From assembly GCA_964019135.1 (NCBI GenBank), contig OZ025253.1:1210233-1274232 (forward strand): a stretch of 64,000 nucleotides of DNA, given 5' to 3'. The translations under genes were made by a program, and so were the position numbers. The notes below the pieces were generated by a model. That model made no database searches, was not told the DNA's origin, and worked only from the letters and a program-made list of their open reading frames with translations. Positions 35,186-44,600 of this stretch are shown here, in pieces. The stretch's first letter is position 1. Every line of letters begins with the position of its first letter. Origin of the DNA: Arenicola marina (Eukaryota; Annelida; Polychaeta; Arenicolidae).

Positions 35186-36792
35186 GTGAGTACACCCGTC
35201 ACGTGACCAGGGCCTGTAGTCTGCAAGCTGTGTGGTGAGTACACCCGTCACCTGACCAGGGTCTGTAGTCTGCAAGCTGTGTGGTGAGTACACCAGTTAC
35301 GTGACCAGGGCCTGTAGTCTGCAAGCTGTGTGGTGAGTACACCCGTCACGTGACCAGGGCCTGTAGTCTGCAAGCTGTGTGGTGAGTACACCCGTCACGT
35401 GACCAGGGCCTGTAGTCTACAAGCTGTGTGGTGAGTACACCCGTCACGTGACCAGGGCCTGTAGTCTACAAGCTGTGTGGTGAGTACACCGGTCACGTGA
35501 CCAGGGCCTGTAGTCTGCAAGCTGTGTGGTAAGTACACCCGTCACGTGACCAGGGCCTGTAGTCTACAAGCTGTGTGGTGAGTACACCCGTCACGTGACC
35601 AGGGCCTGTAGTCTACAAGCTGTGTGGTGAGTACACCCGTCACGTGACCAGGGCCTGTAGTCTACAAGCTGTGTGGTGAGTACACTCGTCACGTGACCAG
35701 GGCCTGTAGTCTACAAGCTGTGTGGTGAGTACACCCGTCACGTGACCAGGGCCTGTAGTCTACAAGCTGTGTGGTGAGTACACCCGTCACGTGACCAGGG
35801 CCTGTAGTCTACAAGCTGTGTGTTGAGTACACCCGTCACGTGACCAGGGCCAGTAGTCTGCAAGCTGTGTGGTGAGTACACCCGTCACGTGACCAGGGCC
35901 TGTAGTCTGCAAGCTGTGTGGTGAGTACACCCGTCACGTGACCAGGGCCTGTAGTCTGCAAGCTGTGTGGTGAGTACACCCGTCACGTGACCAGGGCCTG
36001 TAGTCGGCAAGCTGTGTGGTGAGTACACCCTTCACGTGACCAGGGCCTGTAGTCTGCAAGCTGTGTGGTGAGTACACCCGTCACGTGACCAGGGCCTGTA
36101 GTCTGCAAGCTGTGTGGTGAGTACACCCGTCACGTAACCAGGGCCTGTAGTCTGCAAGCTGTGTGGTGAGTACACCCGTCACGTGACCAGGGCCTGTAGT
36201 CTACAAGCTGTGTGGTGAGTACACCCGTCGCGTGACCAGGGCCTATAGTCTGCAAGCTGTGTGGTGAGTACACCCGTCACGTGACCAGGGCCTGTAGTCT
36301 GCAAGCTGTGTGGTGAGTACACCTGTCACGTGACCAGGGCCTGTAGTCTGCAAGCTGTGTGGTGAGTACACCCGTCACGTGACCAGGGCCTGTAGTCTGC
36401 AAGCTGTGTGGTGAGTACACCCGTCACGTGACCAGGGCCTGTAGTCTGCAAGCTGTGTGGTGAGTACACCCGTCACGTAACCAGGGCCTGTAGTCTGCAA
36501 GCTGTGTGGTGAGTACACCCGTCACGTGACCAGGGCCTGTAGTCTACAAGCTGTGTGGTGAGTACACCCGTCGCGTGACCAGGGCCTATAGTCTGCAAGC
36601 TGTGTGGTGAGTACACCCGTCACGTGACCAGGGCCTGTAGTCTGCAAGCTGTGTGGTGAGTACACCTGTCACGTGACCAGGGCCTGTAGTCTGCAAGCTG
36701 TGTGGTGAGTACACCCGTCACGTGACCAGGGCCTGTAGTCTGCAAGCTGTGTGGTGAGTACACCCGTCACGTGACCAGGGCCTGTAGCCTGC
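35176..36792 (+). repeat. 49-bp minisatellite carrying splice donors, 33 copies
   Basis: The unit starts AAGCTGTGTGGTGAGTACAC, which is the last 10 bases of exon C plus its donor, and continues CCGTCACGTGACCAGGGCCT and GTAGTCTGC. Donor GT positions run from 35186 (real) every 49 bp to 36754. Nearly all keep GTGAGTAC; one has GTAAGTAC near 35527 and one has TGTTGAGT near 35820. A 343-bp (7-unit) block marked by CACGTAACC is itself duplicated around 36130 and 36473. Confidence 0.97.
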
Positions 36793-36939
36793 AAGAGACT
36801 GCCTCACAACGAGGTTATTGGTCGACGGTAGTGTTGGTGAAAGTTAGTCGTATAAACAAATCTACATTTGAGAAATGAATTGGAGAATATCTAAATTGAT
36901 TTTGGTAGCGCGTTGGACATCAATAGCTTATCAATATCG
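36793..36939. other. Short unique intron segment
   Basis: About 150 bp between the donor array and the next array. Nothing recognisable is seen. Confidence 0.5.
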
Positions 36940-37176
36940 TTCCATTGACCTTACCTGTGTATAACTGTTATCATTCCATTGACCTTGCCTGTTTATAACT
37001 GTTATCATTCCATTGACCTTGCCTGTGTATAACTGTTATCATTCCATTGACCTTGCCTGTGTATAACTGTTATCATTCCATTGACCTTGCCTGTGTATAA
37101 CTGTTATCATTCCATTGACCTTGCCTGTGTATAACTGTTATCATTCCATTGACCTTGCCTGTGTATAACTGTTATT
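36940..37176. repeat. 34-bp minisatellite, about 7 copies
   Basis: The unit contains CCATTGACCTTGCCTGTGTA and TAACTGTTATCATT. The 18-mer TTGACCTTGCCTGTGTAT also occurs just after exon D at 38303. Confidence 0.95.
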
Positions 37177-37289
37177 ATTCCTAAGCCACCCGTGCATGGA
37201 AAGTCCCTCTTGTGTATGCCGACACCCCTTACCGCTCTCTAACATCCGACCACCCACCCCCCGCGCTGTAACGTCGGACCCCCCTCACC

Positions 37290-37928
37290 GTGCCACCACT
37301 GGGGACGCCTCCCCGTGCCACCACTGGGGACGCCTCCCCGTGCCACCACTGGGGACGGCTCCCCGTGCCACCACTGGGGACGCCTCCCCGTGCCACCGCT
37401 GGGGACGCCTCCCCGTGCCACCACTGGGGACGCCTCCCCGTGCCACCGCTGGGGACGCCTCCCCGTGCCACCACTGGGGACGCCTCCCCGTGCCACACTG
37501 GGAACGCCTCCCCGTGCCACCGCTGGGGACGCCTCCCGTGCCACCACTGGGGACGCCTCCCCGTGCCACCACTGGGGACGCCTCCCCGTGCCACCACTGG
37601 GGACGCCTCCCCGTGCCACCACTGGGGACGCCTCCCCGTGCCACCACTGGGGACGCCTCCCCGTGCCACCACTGGGGACGCCTCCCCGTGCCACCACTGG
37701 GGACGCCTCCCCGTGCCACACTGGGAACGCCTCCCCGTGCCACCGCTCGGGACGCCTCCCGTGCCACCACTGGGGACGCCTCCCCGTGCCACCACTGGGG
37801 ACGCCTCCCCGTGCCACCACTGGGGACGCCTCCCCGTGCCACACTGGGAACGCCTCCCGTGCCACCACTGGGGACGCCTCCCGTGCCACCACTGGGGACG
37901 CCTCCCCGTGCCACCACTGGGGACGCCT
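37290..37928. repeat. 25-bp minisatellite, about 26 copies
   Basis: The unit is GTGCCACCACTGGGGACGCC plus TCCCC, with shorter variants carrying CACACTGGGAACG. It ends about 45 bp before the exon D acceptor but does not include it. Confidence 0.96.
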
Positions 37929-37973
37929 CTGCTGTACTGACACATCACTGACCACCCCCCCGTGTGTTCGCAG

Positions 37974-38246
37974 GTGCCTCGCCGGCCAGCGTGGACCTGC
38001 TGCCGCCACGGGCCGGGGCCACCACCCCGCCCCCCAGCGCCTCCCCCGGCGACCAGGGCCGCGAGACCGACCAGGTGTTCGCCTTTGACGGCGTGAGCAC
38101 CGCGCTGGAGGTGCCCGTCACCCGCTTCGACCCGTTGCTAGGCGACGAGTTTACGGTGGCCACGTGGCTGAAGCACGAGGAGGACGCGGAGGACGACAGC
38201 GAGCACGGCCTGAAGGAACACGTGCTCTGCTACTCGGACGGCGAGT
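37974..38246 (+). CDS. CLSTN1: Calsyntenin exon D: start of LG (laminin G-like) domain
   Basis: The acceptor is GTGTGTTCGCAG and the donor is GCGAGT before GTGAGTACC; the exon is 273 nt, phase 1 to phase 1. Joined to exon C it reads LCGASPASVDLLP, matching the family motif LCGASxxxxxLLPSPS. A Pro/Ala/Thr-rich segment (residues about 10-30 of the exon) leads to DQVFAFDGVSTALEVP, the first strand of the LG fold, then EFTVATWLKH and HVLCYSDGE, which match the family FTxxxWMKH and ILCxSD. Between the last two lies an acidic insert (EEDAEDDSEH). Third codon positions are strongly G/C rich, as in the other exons. The 25-bp array ends about 45 bp upstream of the acceptor, and short degenerate repeats start directly after the donor. 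Confidence 0.94.
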
Positions 38247-38395
38247 GTGAGTACCCCGTGACCTGCACCTTCCCTGTGTATATGCACCCCGTGACCTTCA
38301 CATTGACCTTGCCTGTGTATATGTACCCCGTTTCCTTGACCTTGTCTGTGTACCGCTTCTTCTTGGCCCTGTCTTTGTACGTAACGGTGCCCTAG
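38247..38395. repeat. Degenerate short repeats directly after exon D donor
   Basis: Three to four loosely related copies of about 30-36 bp with CCGTGACCTTC, CCTGTGTATATG and TACCCCGT begin at the donor itself. They share an 18-mer with the 34-bp array on the other side of exon D. Confidence 0.6.
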
Positions 38396-39242
38396 GTTGG
38401 CGTCGCAATATTCAAGAATGACGAAGAGTCTCAACCTTCCACTTTACCCAGCTTATGTCATGTGACAACCCTGTTTGACTTGGTCTGAGGATCCAATATG
38501 GACCCCGATGTCGTGGTCACGTGATATGTTGTCAAAGAGAGACCTTTATTTTAGAGCGGTTGTGGGACAACAGCGAAATTTCCACCATTAAAAGTCATTA
38601 AGACCTCCAAGTTGGCTTGGATCGCTACAAGTCACTATGACATTATCAGAACTACAACTGGGGGGCCCCCTACATGACATTTATGTAAACAGATCTCGGC
38701 ATTGGTGTCCATAATCCAAGACGCCGCTATGCGCATGCGCGAGGCCCTCAACGGCGCCTCTCTCGGCCGGCTGGAGAGACAGGTCCGCAGTGGTTTATAT
38801 CTCGTGTCTGATTGGTCGAGGCCTTAATTGCCTGAAATTTTACGGAAATTGGTTGTTGGGATGGTTGTCCCAAATTGAAGGCAATGTACTGGCTGTCTGT
38901 TGAGGCATGGGGCTGGTGCTTACCCCCCCCCCCCCTCTACCGCTCCCCTCCCCCCTCTGGGTGGTTCGGGCGTGCTGGTATTCCGTCTCACCACCCTAAC
39001 CCCCCCCCCCACCCCACTACGCAACCTCTCAACCCCAACCCCATGAGGCCAATGCCTCACTTTCCGCCCTCCCGTCCCTCCCCTCCCCTCCTCTTTCTCC
39101 TCCCCTCCCCTCCCCTCCCCTCCCCACGCCCTGTTAAACCTGTATGCCAACCAGTTGTACAAGTTCAATTTGCTCCCGAAATAAGTTCTTGCTTCTGATA
39201 CAGACCAGAACAATATACGTCCGCGCGGTACGTGACCTTGAC
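38396..39242. other. Unique intron sequence with C-rich part
   Basis: 38396-38920 is unique. 38921-39130 is C-rich with CCCCT runs. 38730-38741 is TGCGCATGCGCG, a perfect match to the NRF1-type palindrome. No exon or RNA gene is recognised. Confidence 0.5.
38730..38741. promoter_or_regulatory. NRF1-like palindrome, isolated
   Basis: TGCGCATGCGCG fits the YGCGCAYGCGCR pattern of NRF1 sites. It lies in the large intron 0.5 kb after exon D, with no other promoter signal nearby. It may be chance. Confidence 0.25.
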
Positions 39243-39919
39243 ATCACGTCAAGGTACTGACGTCACAATGACCCTCCTTGCCTAAAGACGTCAAGGTACT
39301 GACGTCACAATGACCCTCCTTGCCTAAAGACGTCAAGGTACTGACGTCACAATGACCCTCCTTGCCTAAAGACGTCAAGGTACTGACGTCACAATGACCC
39401 TCCTTGCCTAAAGACGTCAAGGTACTGACGTCACAATGACCCCCCTTGCCTAAAGACGTCAAGGTACTGACGTCACAATGACCCTCCTTGCCTAAAGACG
39501 TCAAGGTACTGACGTCACAATGACCCTCCTTGCCTAAAGACGTCAAGGTACTGACGTCACAATGACCCTCCTTGCCTAAAGACGTCAAGGTACTGACGTC
39601 ACAATGACCCCCCTTGCCTAAAGACGTCAAGGTACTGACGTCACAATGACCCTCCTTGCCTAAAGACGTCAAGGTACTGACGTCACAATGACCCTCCTTG
39701 CCTAAAGACGTCGAGGTACTGACGTCACAATGACCCTCCTTGCCTAAAGACGTCAAGGTACTGACGTCACAATGACCCTCCTTGCCTAAAGACGTCAAGG
39801 TACTGACGTCACAATGACCCTCCTTGCCTAAAGACGTCAAGGTACTGACGTCACAATGACCCTCCTTGCCTAAAGACGTCAAGGTACTGACGTCACAATG
39901 ACCCTCCTTGCCTAAAGAC
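39243..39919. repeat. 42-bp minisatellite with CRE palindrome, 16 copies
   Basis: The unit contains GTCAAGGTACTGACGTCACA and ATGACCCTCCTTGCCTAAAG. Each copy holds the full CRE octamer TGACGTCA. Copies are very uniform (CCCTCC or CCCCCC, one GTCGAGG). Confidence 0.97.
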
Positions 39920-40322
39920 GTCTGGGATAAAGACGCCTGGGATAAGGACGCCTGGGATAAAGACGCCTGGGATAAGGACCCCTGGGATAAGGACGTCTGG
40001 GATAAGGACGTCTGGGATGAGGACGCCTGGGATAAGGACGCCTGGGATAAGGACCCCTGGGATAAGGACGTCTGGGATAAGGACGCCTGGGATAAGGACG
40101 CCTGGGATATGGACGCCTGGGATAAGGACGCATGGGATAAGGACACCTGGGATAAGGACGCCTGGGATTAGGACGCATGGGATAAGGACGCCTGGGATAA
40201 GGACGTCTGGGATGAGGACGCCTGGGATAAGGACGTCTGGGATGAGGACGCCTGGGATAAGGACACCTGGGATAAGGACGCCTGGGATAAGGAGGCCTGG
40301 GATAAGGACGCCTGGGATAAGG
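39916..40322. repeat. 15-bp minisatellite, about 27 copies
   Basis: The unit is GACGCCTGGGATAAG, with GACGTCTGG, GACCCCTGG and GATGAGG variants. It grows directly out of the end of the 42-bp array (AAAGACGTC). Confidence 0.95.
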
Positions 40323-41204
40323 TCAACGATAGGGACACACCTTGCCGCATTGGAAGGATATTAGGGCAGGACTGTTAGTTAGTCTGGCCTGATGATAGTG
40401 GCGGGGAGGGGAGGGGGTGGGGGTGGGGGGGGGGTGGTGGCTAGCTCCTGGCACCGTGAGGCCGAATGCCATTAGCGAGTGTGATGAGAGCATCTCGCGT
40501 GTCCCCTTCCCGGCGCTCCCCGCGCGGAACGCCGAACCACCGCCGTCCAATTTTCTCCGCCCGCGGCGGAAAATAGGTCCTCGCAGAATGAGTCTACGGG
40601 TGTCTCTGGCCAGAGATAAGGAAGGAGCGCTCCCTGTCGGCCCGGCTCGCCATCGCCAGCGCCATCGCCAGCGCCAGCGCCAGCGCCAGCGCCAGCGCAC
40701 GGAGTCGGCAATGAACTCCATATTTAATCTCGTACCCGCCTTGCTGCCGGGGGGTCGCTTTTTGTAGTCACGTGGAAAATTGCATTGATTAAGGGGGAGG
40801 CGAGGCCGCCGGTGTCAGGGGGGGGGGGGAGTGCATGGGATAGCCGCTGGTGGTAAGGGGCAATAGCTGCCTTAGGCAGGCGGGGGAGGGGTGGGGGGGA
40901 TAAATAGCTGCCCTACACCACACTCCGGTCTCTCACACCACCACGTATTGATTAAGGACAAAGTGAAAGTAAAGTAGTCGGCCAGCCATCGTGTAGTGCT
41001 GGCTTTCACCGCGTGTCATATCGATATCATGTAACCAGGTTGACATTGACAGGCTGCTCGCTCACTGAGGCGCTGTTTGTTTGTGATGTGATCACTGGAT
41101 CACACGGTCAACGTCAGGCCTCGTCCGCGGTTTATCGCCTTCCACTTTGGTATCTTTATCAGGAATAACTTATATCATAAGACGTTTCTTGAATCGTCAC
41201 GAGG
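40323..41204. other. Unique intron sequence
   Basis: About 880 bp with a G-run near 40420 and a hexanucleotide tract of GCCAGC about 8 copies long at 40650-40700. No gene is recognised. Confidence 0.5.
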
Positions 41205-41600
41205 TCAACGTCGTGTTCTGTCGCTGGTGGTCGTGTTCTGTCGTTGGAGGTCGTGTTCTGTCGTTGGAGGTCGTGTTCTGTCGGTGGAGGTCGTGTTCTA
41301 TCGCTAGAGGTCGTGTTCTGTCGTTGGAGGTCGTGTTCTGTCGGTGGAGGTCGTGTTCTGTCAGTGGAGGTCGTGTTCTGTCGCTAGAGGTCGTGTTCTG
41401 TCGCTGGAGGTCGTGTTCTGTCGTTGGAGGTCGTGTTCTGTCGTTGGAGGTCGTGTTCTGTCGGTGGAGGTCCTGTTCTGTCGCTGGAGGTCGTGTTCTA
41501 TCGCTAGAGGTCTTGTTCTGTCGCTAGAGGTCGTGTTCTGTTTCTGGAGGTCGTGTTCTGTCGCTAGAATTCGTGTTCTGTCGCTAGAGGTCGCTAGAGG
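41205..41600. repeat. 20-bp minisatellite, about 19 copies
   Basis: The unit is TCGTGTTCTGTCGTTGGAGG, with GGTGG, GCTGG and GCTAG variants. It passes directly into the 68-bp array. Confidence 0.96.
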
Positions 41601-44600
41601 ACCCACTCTGTATGCCTTTGCCATCCTGTCAGTGTGTGGTGTCACCCTCTGGACATAGTGTCACCCACTCTGTATGCCTTTGCCATCCTGTCAGTGTGTG
41701 GTGCCACCCTCTGGACATAGTGTCACCCACTCTGTATGCCTTTGCCATCCTGTCAGTGTGTGGTGCCACCCTCTGGACATAGTGCCCTGTGTACCCACTC
41801 TGTATGCCTTTGCCATCCTGTCAGTGTGTGGTGCCACCCTCTGGACATAGTGTCACCCACTCTGTATGCCTTTGCCATCCTGTCAGTGTGTGGTGTCACC
41901 CTCTGGACATAGTGTCCTGTGTACCCACTCTGTATGCCTTTGCCATCCTGTCAGTGTGTGGTGCCACCCTCTGGACATAGTGCCCTGTGGACCCACTCTG
42001 TATGCCTTTGCCATCCTGTCAGTGTGTGGTGCCACCCTCTAGACATAGTGCCCTGTGTACCCACTCTGTATGCCTTTGCCATCCTGTCAGTGTGTGGTGC
42101 CACCCTCTGGACATAGTGTCACCCACTCTGTATGCCTTTGCCATCCTGTCAGTGTGTGGTGCCACCCTCTGGACATAGTGCCCTGTGGACCCACTCTGTA
42201 TGCCTTTGCCATCCTGTCAGTGTGTGGTGCCACCCTCTGGACATAGTGCCCTGTGTACCCACTCTGTATGCCTTTGCCATCCTGTCAGTGTGTGGTGCCA
42301 CCCTCTGGACATAGTGTCACCCACTCTGTATGCCTTTGCCATCCTGTCAGTGTGTGGTGTCACCCTCTCGACATAGTGTCCTGTGTACCCACTCTGTATG
42401 CTTTTGCCATCCTGTCAGTGTGTGGTGCCACCCTCTCGACATAGTGTCCTGTGTACCCACTCTGTATGCCTTTGCCATCCTGTCAGTGTGTGGTGCCACC
42501 CTCTGGACATAGTGTCACCCACTCTGTATGCCTTTGCCATCCTGTCAGTGTGTGGTGTCACCCTCTCGACATAGTGTCCTGTGTACCCACTCTGTATGCT
42601 TTTGCCATCCTGTCAGTGTGTGGTGACACCCTCTGGACATAGTGCCCTGTGTACCCACTCTGTATGCCTTTGCCATCCTGTCACTGTGTGGTGCCACCCT
42701 CTGGACATAGTGTCCTGTGGACCCACTCTGTATGCCTTTGCCATCCTGTCAGTGTGTGGTGCCACCCTCTGGACATAGTGTCCTGTGTACCCACTCTGTA
42801 TGCCTTTGCCATCCTGTCAGTGTGTGGTGCCACCCTCTGGACATAGTGTCCTGTGGACCCACTCTGTATGCCTTTGCCATCCTGTCAGTGTGTGGTGTCA
42901 CCCTCTGGACATAGTGTCCTGTGGACCCACTCTGTATGCCTTTGCCATCCTGTCAGTGTGTGGTGCCACCCTCTGGACATAGTGTCCTGTGGACCCACTC
43001 TGTATGCCTTTGCCATCCTGTCAGTGTGTGGTGTCACCCTCTGGACATAGTGTCCTGTGTACCCACTCTGTATGCCTTTGCCATCCTGTCAGTGTGTGGT
43101 GCCACCCTCTGGACATAGTGCCCTGTGGACCCACTCTGTATGCCTTTGCCATCCTGTCAGTGTGTGGTGTCACCCTCTGGACATAGTGTCACCCACTCTG
43201 TATGCCTTTGCCATCCTGTCAGTGTGTGGTGTCACCCTCTGGACATAGTGTCCTGTGGACCCACTCTGTATGCCTTTGCCATCCTGTCAGTGTGTGGTGC
43301 CACCCTCTGGACATAGTGCCCTGTGGACCCACTCTGTATGCCTTTGCCATCCTGTCAGTGTGTGGTGCCACCCTCTGGACATAGTGCCCTGTGGACCCAC
43401 TCTGTATGCCTTTGCCATCCTGTCAGTGTGTGGTGTCACCCTCTGGACATAGTGTCACCCACTCTGTATGCCTTTGCCATCCTGTCAGTGTGTGGTGTCA
43501 CCCTCTGGACATAGTGCCCTGTGTACCCACTCTGTATGCCTTTGCCATCCTGTCAGTGTGTGGTGCCACCCTCTGGACATAGTGTCCTGTGTACCCACTC
43601 TGTATGCCTTTGCCATCCTGTCAGTGTGTTGTGTCACCCTCTGGACATAGTGCCCTGTGGACCCACTCTGTATGCCTTTGCCATCCTGTCAGTGTGTGGT
43701 GCCACCCTCTGGACATAGTGCCCTGTGTACCCACTCTGTATGCCTTTGCCATCCTGTCAGTGTGTGGTGCCACCCTCTGGACATAGTGTCCTGTGTACCC
43801 ACTCTGTATGCCTTTGCCATCCTGTCAGTGTGTGGTGCCACCCTCTGGACATAGTGTCACCCACTCTGTATGCCTTTGCCATCCTGTCAGTGTGTGGTGC
43901 CACCCTCTGGACATAGTGCCCTGTGTACCCACTCTGTATGCCTTTGCCATCCTGTCAGTGTGTGGTGTCACCCTCTGAACATAGTGTCCTGTGTACCCAC
44001 TCTGTATGCCTTTGCCACCCTGTCAGTGTGTGGTGCCACCCTCTGGACATAGTGTCCTGTGTACCCACTCTGTATGCTTTTGCCATCCTGTCAGTGTGTG
44101 GTGCCACCCTCTGGACATAGTGCCCTGTGTACCCACTCTGTATGCCTTTGCCATCCTGTCAGTGTGTGGTGCCACCCTCTGGACATAGTGCCCTGTGTAC
44201 CCACTCTGTATGCCTTTGCCATCCTGTCAGTGTGTGGTGCCACCCTCTGGACATAGTGTCCTGTGGACCCACTCTGTATGCGTTTGCCATCCTGTCAGTG
44301 TGTGGTGCCACCCTCTGGACATAGTGTCCTGTGGACCCACTCTGTATGCCTTTGCCATCCTGTCAGTGTGTGGTGCCACCCTCTGGACATAGTGTCACCC
44401 ACTCTGTATGCCTTTGCCATCCTGTCAGTGTGTGGTGCCACCCTCTGGACATAGTGTCACCCACTCTGTATGCCTTTGCCATCCTGTCAGTGTGTGGTGT
44501 CACCCTCTGGACATAGTGTCCTGTGTACCCACTCTGTATGCCTTTGCCATCCTGTCAGTGTGTGGTGCCACCCTCTGGACATAGTGTCACCCACTCTGTA

